From positions 1 to 56,818 of the forward strand of contig NZ_JYNH01000018.1 of assembly GCF_000960765.1 (NCBI RefSeq): DNA of 56,818 nucleotides, read 5' to 3'. The DNA is from Desulfosporosinus sp. I2. Its GTDB lineage: Bacteria; Bacillota; Desulfitobacteriia; Desulfitobacteriales; Desulfitobacteriaceae. How positions within the stretch are numbered: the stretch's first letter is position 1; every line of letters begins with the position of its first letter. Below the pieces are notes generated by a model. It saw only the letters and a list, made by a program, of their open reading frames with translations, had not been told where the DNA came from and did no database searches. Positions 43,417 to 51,301 of the stretch are shown here, one piece after another. A program made the translations under genes and the position numbers.

Positions 43417-44925
43417 TTAACCGTTTCGTTTATTATCTCGTCCTCTTTGGGCTCCTGCAGCTCCACCACGTACATCGCTGCCTTTTCTCCTAGACCACGT
43501 GTCAACCTTTTGTCCATAGCCGTCTCTGTTGTAATTTCCCTGAGGTCTTGCATTTCCCATGGGTCTTGCATTTCCCATGGGTCTTGCATTTCCCATGCTT
43601 CTCCCCCGCATAGGAGCAGATTCCGTCAAGCGAACTTCGACCGCTTCTGGTTCCTTCGTGATAATTTTCAAGGCTGCACATAAAAGAGTCACTGAGTCGT
43701 TTTCGGCGAGTAGCTCTTCGGCGACACCTTTATACTTCTCGATATCTTCCTCAGCGATTACTCTGAGGATCTCGGTCATCGTTAAGCGTTGCTGACCTTG
43801 TACAGCCTCAACGATAGTGGGTATCGGTTTACGAATAATCCTGCGTTTAATGACCTGTTCGATCAGTCTTAGCATACCGATCTCTCGTGGTGTGACTAGC
43901 GAAATCGCTAAACCTGATTTTCCTGCTCGACCAGTCCGTCCTACTCGATGCACGTAGCTCTCCGGATCTTGAGGAATATCAAAGTTGAAGACATGGGTTA
44001 CTCCGCTAATATCAAGTCCTCGAGCTGCAACATCCGTCGCGACCAATACTTCGACCGTTCCATCTTTAAACTGTCTCAAGACGCTGTCTCTCTTGCTCTG
44101 AGTCAAGTCACCGTGAATTCCCTCTGCAGAGTAACCCCGCTTACTTAGAGCCTCGGAAATTTCATCCACTCGCCGCTTGGTTCGAGCAAAGACAATCGAC
44201 AGATCAGGAGATTGTATATCAAGAATTCTTGATAAGACCTCAAATTTAAGCCGTTCGGTTACTTCCACATAATGTTGCTCAATGTCGGCGACCGTTACAC
44301 CCGTTGCCTTGATACTGATCAGTTGCGGCTCTATCATGAACCGCTGGGCAATATTTTGAATCTGACGAGGCATAGTAGCAGAAAAGAGTAGGGTCTGACG
44401 CTCAACTGGAATCTCCTTCAAGATCGTTTCGATATCTTCTAAAAAGCCCATATTGAGCATTTCATCCGCCTCATCTAAAACGACAATTTTGATATCATTA
44501 AGGCGAATAGTTTTCCTTCTCATATGATCCATAAGTCGTCCCGGAGTCGCCACAATAATATGGGGTCTCTTCTTAAGGGCTCTGATTTGCCAATCAATTC
44601 CTTGTCCTCCATAAATGGGCAAGGCGTGGATGCGTTTAAACTGACCAATCTTATTTAATTCTTCTGCAACCTGGACAGCCAATTCTCGAGTCGGTGCCAG
44701 AACAATCCCTTGAATTTGTTCGGCTTGCTCCATAATCTTCTCCACTAGTGGGATTCCGTAAGCTGCTGTTTTCCCAGTTCCTGTTTGAGCCTGTCCGATC
44801 AAATCCCGCCCCTGCAGGGCTAAAGGGATTGTCAGTTCTTGAATAGGAGTCGTTTCTTCAAACCCCATGTTGATAATTGATCGGATAACCGGTTCGCTTA
44901 ACTTTAAGTCTATAAATGTTGCCAA
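43417..44925 (-). CDS. DEAD-box RNA helicase with a repeat-containing RG-rich tail
   Basis: 502 aa if started at TTG 44925, which is 10 nt from AGGAG; the ATG at 44934 is only 1 nt from that site. Q motif ([26 protein letters not shown]), Walker [29 protein letters not shown] (VLDEADEML), SAT (LLFSATMP), [10 protein letters not shown], and [11 protein letters not shown] are intact, as in CshA/DeaD proteins. The C-terminus has three tandem MGNARP hexapeptides and a basic RG-rich end for RNA binding. Likely acts in RNA decay, ribosome assembly or cold response. It has a long structured leader. Confidence 0.95.
   Translation of the reverse strand: MATFIDLKLSEPVIRSIINMGFEETTPIQELTIPLALQGRDLIGQAQTGTGKTAAYGIPLVEKIMEQAEQIQGIVLAPTRELAVQVAEELNKIGQFKRIHALPIYGGQGIDWQIRALKKRPHIIVATPGRLMDHMRRKTIRLNDIKIVVLDEADEMLNMGFLEDIETILKEIPVERQTLLFSATMPRQIQNIAQRFMIEPQLISIKATGVTVADIEQHYVEVTERLKFEVLSRILDIQSPDLSIVFARTKRRVDEISEALSKRGYSAEGIHGDLTQSKRDSVLRQFKDGTVEVLVATDVAARGLDISGVTHVFNFDIPQDPESYVHRVGRTGRAGKSGLAISLVTPREIGMLRLIEQVIKRRIIRKPIPTIVEAVQGQQRLTMTEILRVIAEEDIEKYKGVAEELLAENDSVTLLCAALKIITKEPEAVEVRLTESAPMRGRSMGNARPMGNARPMGNARPQGNYNRDGYGQKVDTWSRRKGSDVRGGAAGAQRGRDNKRNG
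43543..43596. repeat. Three tandem 18-bp repeats inside the helicase gene
   Basis: Units GGGTCTTGCATTTCCCAT at 43561-43578 and 43579-43596, with a first unit (one base different) at 43543-43560. They encode the MGNARP repeats near the C-terminus; the number may vary between strains. Confidence 0.85.
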
Positions 44926-44934
44926 TAGTTTCAT

Positions 44935-45101
44935 ACTCCTTTTTTGTATTTCTACCTATTAAGTTTTCCAATTGCGTCTCTATCTATAACTGCGCATAAA
45001 AATCTTTACTCTATCCTATAACCGCCGAAACAGAACATCCACGATCGCGCGTGAGTTTCGCAACGGGCAAAAGACGCTTTGGTACCCAAAAAAATATTAT
45101 A
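44935..45101 (-). promoter_or_regulatory. Promoter and long structured 5' leader of the DEAD-box helicase gene
   Basis: An extended -10 (TGATATAAT on the minus strand; TATAAT at 45096-45101) would give a leader of about 155 nt. Within it CGAAAC (45055-45060 side) pairs with GTTTCG (45026-45031 side), with an inner CACG/CGTG pair. Long leaders are common for cold-induced helicases. Confidence 0.45.
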
Positions 45102-45204
45102 TCACATTGTTATAGGAATTAATACCTAATGTTCCAGATTACATAAAATAAAAAATGAACCATTCCCTCCCTGTCGGCACTTTTGGATGATAGGACCTTA
45201 GATG

Positions 45205-46116
45205 CTATTGAGAGACTAAATAATCGTGAACGAGAGCCGTTGCTTCATCTAAATGCGTAACCAGAAAAATTTTATTAGTGATCCGTCCGAGTACCTCTAA
45301 GTCCCTGATCGCGCGTAACTTTTCCTGAAGGGCTTGAGACTCTGCACCGAAACGAACTTCGAGATATTGACAAATAGCTTTTGCCTCACCCTCTGCCTTT
45401 GCCGCCGCCAGATTGGTAGCATCAGAGAAGATTGCCTTCTCCCGCATGTCATAAAGCCGTCGTTCCTGAGCATTGGCTTTGAACTGTTCCTCAATTGAGA
45501 GCGCTTTACCAATCATTGGATTACTCATCACTATTGCCTCCAATCCTTCCCCTTGAATATCACTGAGATAGACTAGCCATTCTTCCAAGGCATTTTGAGG
45601 TCCTCTCTTTAAGTGCTTGAGCTTGGGTAACTCTAAATAGTGTAGCTCTATATCGTCATTGAGCTTTTCCCGTGTCTCATCGTCCCAAAGATGAAAGACA
45701 TGATGATAGCGATCATCCTTTTTGAACCACTCAAACCCCAGGATACTAATACCGATCGTAGGCTTCAATTCATTGTAGAGCTTCCCGTGCTGGAGCTGCC
45801 GATGATACAGAGATGCCCAATAATATAAACTTCGCTGGTCAATAAAGACCTGATCGGCCACTTGCACTTCAATCTGGTAGATATGACCTAGTTCTGTGGT
45901 TGCGACCACATCTAAGCGAATTGCTTTGTCCATATACCGTTCTGGATCAATTTCTCGATCCTCCAACTTAACCGTTTTGATTCGATTGTGAGGGGGTCTA
46001 TTCTGCGTGGCATTCAGAAAATCTATTAGAATGTCTGATCCTTCCTCAGAGCCGAAGACATATTTGAAGAAGTAATCATTCGTCCTACGTAAGACAAATG
46101 TAGAATCACTCGCCAT
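45205..46116 (-). CDS. Rpn/PD-(D/E)XK nuclease family transposase-like protein (PDDEXK_2)
   Basis: 303 aa, ATG at 46116 after AGGAGG. The family start is clear: TNDYFFKYVFGSEEGSDILIDFLNA, then RYMDKAIRLDVVATTELGHIYQIEVQVADQ, with the nuclease Asp and Glu-x-Gln of the PD-(D/E)XK core, and YYWASLYHRQLQHGKLYNELKPTIGI. The C-terminal helix EAKAICQYLEVRFGAESQALQEKLR is shared with the truncated copy at 46297-46573. Rpn proteins promote RecA-independent recombination in E. coli. Likely intact. Confidence 0.9.
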   Translation of the reverse strand: MASDSTFVLRRTNDYFFKYVFGSEEGSDILIDFLNATQNRPPHNRIKTVKLEDREIDPERYMDKAIRLDVVATTELGHIYQIEVQVADQVFIDQRSLYYWASLYHRQLQHGKLYNELKPTIGISILGFEWFKKDDRYHHVFHLWDDETREKLNDDIELHYLELPKLKHLKRGPQNALEEWLVYLSDIQGEGLEAIVMSNPMIGKALSIEEQFKANAQERRLYDMREKAIFSDATNLAAAKAEGEAKAICQYLEVRFGAESQALQEKLRAIRDLEVLGRITNKIFLVTHLDEATALVHDYLVSQ

Positions 46117-46212
46117 GAATCAATACCTCCTTACTCTCATATTATACCAACTATTTGTTCAACTTTCATCTTATGCTTAGAATTTTCTCCTTCCGTTCTT
46201 TGTGTAGGACAT

Positions 46213-46251
46213 AGAAAAAGCCTCACGATCCGTCATTGGATCGTGAGGCTT
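46213..46251 (-). terminator. Terminator after the truncated nuclease copy
   Basis: AAGCCTCACGATCC (46218-46231) pairs with 46238-46251, followed on the minus strand by TTTTT. A degenerate copy is at about 47336-47364. Confidence 0.75.
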
Positions 46252-46296
46252 GATTGATTGGCTACATTTCTAATTAATGATATAAGACTCCAGATA

Positions 46297-46573
46297 CTAT
46301 CGGGAGACTAGATAGTCTTCAACGAGAGCCGAAGCTTCATCAAAATTGGCGACAACAAAAATTTTATTAGTAATCCGTCCCAGTACCTTCAAGTCCCGGA
46401 TCGTGCGTACCTTCTCCTGAAGAGCTTGAGACTCTATGCCAAAACGCACTTCAAGGTATTGACAAATGGTTTCTGCCTTACCCTTTGCCTCAGCCGCCGA
46501 TAGACTGTTCTGGCCTTTTCTGCGTTCCAGTAAGAATAGCCATCGTACCAACGGATCTTGTTGGAGTGTGACT
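46297..46573 (-). pseudogene. Truncated paralogue of the PD-(D/E)XK nuclease gene
   Basis: Only the C-terminal part remains: EVTLQQDPLVRWLFLLERRKG then AKGKAETICQYLEVRFGIES and on to LVEDYLVSR. The last 60 residues are about 80% identical to the end of the intact gene at 45205. No N-terminal nuclease core and no start with a ribosome site are present, so it is a remnant. It directly follows the antitoxin gene. Confidence 0.75.
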
Positions 46574-46592
46574 TCTCCCTCCTACTTTAGGT

Positions 46593-46805
46593 TTAATTCC
46601 AGTCAATGTCTGAATGGTTAACGGTTTCACCATTGGCTATTTCTTTTTCTGATTGGGTTAACCTCTCTCTCTCCAGAGGTGTCAGCTTTGTGAAATCACT
46701 GTCCCATGCAAGGACTATTCTTTTAATCATTTCAAATGCCAACTCCTGTTCCGACTCAGGAAGCATATCAATCATATCAATAATTTGCTTTGAAACTGCG
46801 GACAT
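46593..46805 (-). CDS. Antitoxin-like small protein of a toxin-antitoxin pair
   Basis: 70 aa, ATG at 46805 with AAGGAG 7 nt upstream. Helical and acidic: IIDMIDMLPESEQELAFEMIKRIVLAWDSDFTKLTPLERERLTQSEKEI. The pattern LPE...LAFEMIKR and the end HSDIDWN resemble antitoxins paired with RelE/ParE-type toxins in Firmicutes. It lies 12 nt after the frameshifted toxin frame. Confidence 0.65.
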   Translation of the reverse strand: MSAVSKQIIDMIDMLPESEQELAFEMIKRIVLAWDSDFTKLTPLERERLTQSEKEIANGETVNHSDIDWN

Positions 46806-46817
46806 ATTATCATCTCC

Positions 46818-47076
46818 TTACTTGTAAATGTCCCCTCGTGATCCGATATCCTTAATCATTAAGACTTCTTCGTCATTAAGATTAGTATACTCATATAATA
46901 CCCGATATTTTCCTATTCGCAAACGAAAAGCAGGAGGATTTACGCCCTGCATCTGCTTAATATCACCCTTTGTGTACTTCAAGCAGCCCTTCTATTCCTG
47001 TTTTAATTCTCTGCTTTATAGATTTATCAAAACTATTGATCGCTTTGACTGCAACTCTGGAATATACAATTCGCAA
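46818..47076 (-). pseudogene. RelE/ParE-type toxin gene, frameshifted
   Basis: TTG at 47076 follows GGGAGAG at about 6 nt. The frame reads MRIVYSRVAVKAINSFDKSIKQRIK... to LLEVHKG, then stops at a TGA. Shifting one base in the GGG run (46966-46968) continues as DIKQMQGVNPPAFRLRIGKYRVLYEY...EEVLMIKDIGSRGDIYK, the RelE C-terminal core with the expected Arg residues. A single extra G explains the break. If the base is a sequencing error the gene is intact at 85 aa. Confidence 0.75.
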
Positions 47077-47457
47077 GCTCTTCTCTCCCTTCATTCATAT
47101 GCATAATATAACATTTTACCAACTTATTCCATTAATTTCAATCCTTCCTTAATCTATGAGCAATGCAGAAAAGATCTCACGTTCTGTTGCAGGAATGGGC
47201 CGCCTTGGGGTCGTACCCAATGTCATCAAGCTATCCTTACATAAAATATAGGTTGTTCATTTCCCGTCGAAATGAGCAATAAAATATATAATATAACTCG
47301 AAAAATACCATAAATCACTCCAAAAGCCTCATGTCCTTCTGGTTGAACGTGAGGCTAGACTAATTGGCTACATTTCGAATATATGATATATGTCTCAAAC
47401 GTACACAGACACGGTTTTCTTGATCTATATTTCTCCTTGAGTTTTGTTGGGCCTACT
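47077..47457. other. Intergenic region with degraded nuclease-gene 3' sequence
   Basis: About 380 bp with no gene. AGCCTCATG...CGTGAGGCT at about 47336-47364 and the following AATTGGCTACATTTC copy the terminator and flank found after the truncated nuclease at 46213-46275, so this is a scar of another copy. TTGGGGTCGTACCCAA (47205-47220) is a short palindrome also seen near 50166 and 51064. Confidence 0.5.
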
Positions 47458-47895
47458 TCATGGTTTGAACGAAATAAAGTCAGTAGTTTTTCCGTCAATG
47501 ACCACCTGTGCTGTGATCGAACGGCCGGGGTAACTAGTCTTCAATTGAGTTAAAAATTCATTGGCTAAATTATGAGCGTAGTCTTTGGTAACTCCGCTTT
47601 TAAAGGTAATATCCCCGTAGACTATCCCATTTTGCTCATAGATCTGGGTGCCTAAGACATCCTTTTGAGCCATGATTTGTTTGGATACTTCAGTATTTGC
47701 AGTCACAAGAGGAGTCCCTGCCGGGACTGGTGTCAGATGCACTGCATTTGGAGCTTGTGTTGCTGCCGCATTTTGTTGAGTGTTACTTGACGGAGTCTGT
47801 TTTGTTCCACATCCTCCTAGGACTATACTGATTATTAATATGATCAATCCCATTAATAATCTTCTACTTCTAAACAAGTACCCACGTCCTCTCAT
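47458..47895 (-). CDS. Lipoprotein, YhcN/YlaJ-like, unknown function
   Basis: 145 aa as written from ATG 47895; a TTG at 47877 is possible because neither start has a perfect ribosome site. Hydrophobic core then lipobox VLGGC. A Thr/Ala/Gln/Asn linker precedes a small alpha/beta domain (residues about 70-145: TEVSKQIMAQKDVLGTQIYEQNGIVYGDITFKSG... LANEFLTQLKTSYPG), close to the YhcN/YlaJ sporulation lipoprotein pattern. Probably outer-face membrane anchored. Confidence 0.72.
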   Translation of the reverse strand: MRGRGYLFRSRRLLMGLIILIISIVLGGCGTKQTPSSNTQQNAAATQAPNAVHLTPVPAGTPLVTANTEVSKQIMAQKDVLGTQIYEQNGIVYGDITFKSGVTKDYAHNLANEFLTQLKTSYPGRSITAQVVIDGKTTDFISFKP

Positions 47896-47976
47896 GCAAA
47901 TGATTAGTCTGAACTCGAAGTAAGGCTTCGTCGTGGGTATTATACCATTAATTTTGGCATCTTCAAAATCGATAAC

Positions 47977-50064
47977 TTAATCTGTAATAGTTACTCTGAC
48001 ATCAGACTTATTCAATGTATATAAATCATAAAAAGAGATAATTGGATGAGATATGAACCACTTGCCATCTCCGGAATAAGTAACTTCACCCTGCGCTAAT
48101 CGAATGGCCGGTAAGGTTGTATAGTAATCTTGATATAAAACGTTCCCCAAAAAGCTAGCACCGGGATAATTTGTGGCAATATCGTTACTTAAACTTGCAA
48201 AATAAAGCATAATCTCACCTTGATGATTTGTAGTCAAGAAATCCATCCAAGTTCCAAAATCTTGACTAACGATCATTCCATGAACGCTTACCTTACTCAA
48301 ACCTGTTTTATAATCATTGACCTTCCAAGTAAAGCGAACGGATTTTCCAGCAATAGTCAAGACATTATAATGACTATTTAAGAACGTTGCAAATTCGTCA
48401 TCGGTCTTTATTTCTGTTTCTTTACTAGTGGGACCTCCATGGGGTAGTTGTGCTAAGGTTAGATCTATATCCTGAGTTAACGTCAGCTTTAACAGATTAA
48501 TGGGAATTGCAAAGTTCAAATTTTGTCCGTCAGTCAGACCTGCAGAAGTAATTCCAATCACTTCTGCCTGTTCATTCACTAACACTCCACCACTTGACCC
48601 CAAAGAGAGTGGTGCCGAAATTTGAATATAAGTGGCTCCATTGACTATTCTTGATTTGGAACTAATTAAACCATCACTCATCGTGTCATTCAAACCTAAA
48701 GGATTACCGATTGTGTAGATTTTATCTCCAGTACCAATCTTGTCGGAATCTCCGAGACTAACCGGCTGTAAGCCAGAAGCATTGATTTTAATCAGCGCCA
48801 TATCTTGCGCAGAATCATAGGCAAAAACCTTTGAGACGTCATAGGTTTTCCCATCGTAGGTTTTGACCTTTGCCGAATATGCTCCTTTAATGACATGATA
48901 GTTTGTCGCAATTTTACCCGTTGAGTCAATAATAAATCCGCTGCCACTTGCTATTGGTATACCATTAGAATCACTAACTTCGATATAAACAACTGAAGGA
49001 CTCACTATCTTCGCAATTTCACTTGGCTTGTAAATAATACCTGGCGTTATGTCCTCTGTAGATGGATTTGTATATCTCTGGACTATAGTTGAAGGCATTA
49101 CTGCTTCACCGCCAAGAATAATAAGTTGCTTCGTTAAGATATTCTTAGTGTTGAGATAACTAGCAGTAGTATTATTAAAGATATTATCGACTAATACGAT
49201 AGGAGCATTCTTACTTGAGGCATAAGCACTTCCTGCAAGGGCATCTGCAAAACCATTTCCAGTCGCCAGAAAGGTATTACTAAAATCAAACTTAGTATCA
49301 AATCGATTTAACACGGCGATATTTCTAGTGTATTTATCATTTCCTGTTATTCTTTCAACGTTAGGGAATTGGTTAGATACTGACTCAGCGATTTGCTCAA
49401 AGTTTCCTATTAAGTAGGTATGGGTTATAGTGTTTGAACTTAAATAATTCTTAATACTTTCGGTCAAATAATCCCTAGGAACTAATATAATAGGTGATTT
49501 ATTAAGGGCGGATATTGAAGAGATTGACAAAGCGTCTGCATAATCGTCACCCGTGACCACTTTAATTTCTTGCACAGCCCCTATCGTTTTTGCTATTTCT
49601 ATGGCTGTATCGTATTTATTGTTGCCCGCTAAGCGAGTCACATTAATCCCGATATCTTTAAGTTGGTTTTCGACGGTTGATGAAACTACCACAGTTCCAC
49701 CTACGATGTAAACATTTTTCACTTTAAGATCTTGTAAAGTTTGTTTTGTAGTAAGTGTCAAACTCTGTGCTTCTGTTAGTAATATAGGTGCGTTAAACTT
49801 TCGGGCTAATGGAGCAGCCGCCAAGGCATCGGGGAAATTTTCCCCATAGGCTAGAATAGCATAATCAGATTGTGACCAACCTTCTTTTGCAATAGCAGAA
49901 GACGTATCATATTGAGTATAGCCAGCAATTCGATGAACCAAAGGCGAAGCGCTAGTATTGCTAACAAAGATTATCTGGAAAGTGAATACAGAAATTATTA
50001 CTGCGAGTATACTATACCATTTATATTCCTTGAGTTTCTTTCTGAAAAGATACATATATACCAT
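47977..50064 (-). CDS. CWB2 cell wall-binding triplet fused to a trypsin-like (HtrA-type) serine protease
   Basis: 695 aa from ATG at 50064 (AGGGAGAG 7 nt upstream). A signal anchor (about residues 17-38) precedes three CWB2 repeats (about 43-335; HRIAGYTQYDTSSAIA, ILAYGENFPDALAAAPLARK, NVYIVGGTVVVS). The protease domain (about 350-525) has His390 (TNYHVIKG), Asp421 (SAQDMALIK) and Ser491 (SLGSSGGVL). There is no PDZ. About 170 C-terminal residues form an unrecognised domain. The product should be a wall-bound, outward-facing protease. CWB2 repeats resemble those in the protein at 13849-15462. Confidence 0.92.
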   Translation of the reverse strand: MVYMYLFRKKLKEYKWYSILAVIISVFTFQIIFVSNTSASPLVHRIAGYTQYDTSSAIAKEGWSQSDYAILAYGENFPDALAAAPLARKFNAPILLTEAQSLTLTTKQTLQDLKVKNVYIVGGTVVVSSTVENQLKDIGINVTRLAGNNKYDTAIEIAKTIGAVQEIKVVTGDDYADALSISSISALNKSPIILVPRDYLTESIKNYLSSNTITHTYLIGNFEQIAESVSNQFPNVERITGNDKYTRNIAVLNRFDTKFDFSNTFLATGNGFADALAGSAYASSKNAPIVLVDNIFNNTTASYLNTKNILTKQLIILGGEAVMPSTIVQRYTNPSTEDITPGIIYKPSEIAKIVSPSVVYIEVSDSNGIPIASGSGFIIDSTGKIATNYHVIKGAYSAKVKTYDGKTYDVSKVFAYDSAQDMALIKINASGLQPVSLGDSDKIGTGDKIYTIGNPLGLNDTMSDGLISSKSRIVNGATYIQISAPLSLGSSGGVLVNEQAEVIGITSAGLTDGQNLNFAIPINLLKLTLTQDIDLTLAQLPHGGPTSKETEIKTDDEFATFLNSHYNVLTIAGKSVRFTWKVNDYKTGLSKVSVHGMIVSQDFGTWMDFLTTNHQGEIMLYFASLSNDIATNYPGASFLGNVLYQDYYTTLPAIRLAQGEVTYSGDGKWFISHPIISFYDLYTLNKSDVRVTITD

Positions 50065-50165
50065 CTGACAACTCTCCCTATTCACACTTTTGTTATCTAT
50101 CTCTTTCTACGCTTCAATTGTATATCCTCCTTATAGCTACTGATAAACTTTATAAATTTTAGGGT

Positions 50166-50188
50166 ACTGGGGGTACGACCCCCACACA
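50166..50188. repeat. G-rich palindrome, left flank of the RAYT remnant
   Basis: GGGGGT-ACG-ACCCCC within TACTGGGGGTACGACCCCC; on the minus strand it reads TGTGTGGGGGTCG then TACCCCC. A related TGTGTGGGGGG..ACCCC lies at 51064-51087 in inverted orientation. Confidence 0.5.
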
Positions 50189-50189
50189 T

Positions 50190-50380
50190 TTATGAACTTC
50201 GATTCAATTTTAACACTTCATAATCCGTACATCGGCACCTTGATTGCCCGTAATAACCACAAGGACAGGGATTCATTGCTGATACAAGCATGAAATTAGC
50301 TGGAAAAGTGCCCGTGCTCTTTACACGTGAAACCGTCACAACCTTATCTTCCATCGGCCAAAGCAAAAGAGTTTACAACA
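50190..50380 (-). pseudogene. Remnant of a comM-like (magnesium chelatase family) gene
   Basis: In one frame from 50357 the minus strand encodes PMEDKVVTVSRVKSTGTFPANFMLVSAMNPCPCGYYGQ, then a stop at 50190. This matches the sensor region of ComM/YifB ATPases, including the MNPCPCG zinc-type motif. Only about 55 residues remain. It abuts the RAYT remnant, whose own frame stops at 50392. Confidence 0.7.
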
Positions 50381-50391
50381 GTCGCCATTAT

Positions 50392-50888
50392 TTATCCTCC
50401 TCGACTACATCCGCTTATTCTAAGTTTAGGATCAGAGAAATAGCACAAGGTCTTAGCCGTATCTACCGGAGAAGGGGAAGTACCCTCTATATATGCTCTG
50501 TAACTACTCCACTGGTAGTCTCGTGGATTCAGGACGATACCCGCTTTGACAGGATTAAGGTGTATATAGCGATTGAGCGCCAAGAAATATTGGTCATCCT
50601 CGATCACCTCGGCCAAAAACGGCCTTGCATCAGCTGCCCTACGAAGCGGTACTTCTTATTAAAAAAAATTTCATGATTTTTCCAGGTTCAGTCGTGATCG
50701 TCTCAAGCTGAAAATGCACATGATTGCTCATCAGACAGTAGGCATGTAGTATAAACGGATGTTTATCTTTAACCTGTGCTAACATGCTCAGGTATACTTG
50801 CCGGTCTTCATCATCTCGAAAGATCGCCAACCGATGGTTGCCCCCTACTCATAATATGATAACCAGCTATCCTCAATTTTCTTGCCAT
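50392..50888 (-). pseudogene. REP-associated tyrosine transposase (RAYT, Y1_Tnp), multiply frameshifted
   Basis: The start MARKLRI..GYHIMSRG is at 50888. After a shift in a G-run the frame continues as IFRDDEDRQVYLSMLAQ, then HAYCLMSNHVHFQLET with the HUH-like HVHFQ histidines. More shifts and a deletion break the frame around a T-run (ATGAAATTTTTTTTAATAAG), then the end resumes: VIEDDQYFLALNRYIHLNPVKAGIV..RDYQWSSYRAYI. The catalytic Tyr region is largely lost. No active product is expected. Confidence 0.85.
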
Positions 50889-50997
50889 CTCTACTCCTCC
50901 CTTACAATTCCCTATTATTTATTTATTCGCCATCTTATTCCAACTTCCTATTCGCTTTCCTTTGGAAATGTTATTTTATACCTATATTTTAACACTT

Positions 50998-51036
50998 AAA
51001 AAAGAGCCTTCGTCTAATTATGACGAAAGACTCTTT
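50998..51036 (-). terminator. Hairpin with T-run, right of the RAYT remnant
   Basis: AAAGAG..TTCGTC pairs with GACGAA..CTCTTT; a T-run follows on the minus strand. No gene clearly ends here, so it may belong to the inserted element. Confidence 0.5.
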
Positions 51037-51063
51037 CGCTTTATTATCAGAATAGTTCCCTCT

Positions 51064-51140
51064 TGTGTGGGGGGCAGACCCCGGGGGAAGGAGCCGCTGG
51101 GCGACTTACCCCGTTAGGTGAGAAGCGACAACAAGGGGGA
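51064..51140. repeat. G-rich palindromic region, right flank of the RAYT remnant
   Basis: TGTGTGGGGGGCAGACCCCG (51064-51083) is followed by a possible stem-loop around CTTACCCCGTTAGGTGAG. The first part is an inverted match to the left-flank palindrome at 50166-50188. Confidence 0.4.
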
Positions 51141-51236
51141 GGAATAAATTAATACGCTTTATATCCTGTCCCCGCGCCAAGTGATACAGAATTAACTGGT
51201 TTAAACTAACATTCTCTCTTTCGGCCTGTTTGGCTC

Positions 51237-51286
51237 GATCAATGATAAAAGCAGTCGGCAGAAGCTGACTGCTTTTATCATTGATC
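51237..51286 (-). terminator. Terminator after the O-antigen ligase gene
   Basis: A perfect 20-bp stem (51237-51256 with 51267-51286) with a 10-nt loop, 16 nt after the stop at 51302. It has no external T-run and is symmetric, so it could act in both directions. Confidence 0.65.
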
Positions 51287-51301
51287 TTGTTTATACGTAT
51301 T

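Noticed and set aside
46828-47106. 92-codon plus-strand open frame
   Set aside because: It is the shadow of the frameshifted RelE-type toxin on the minus strand.
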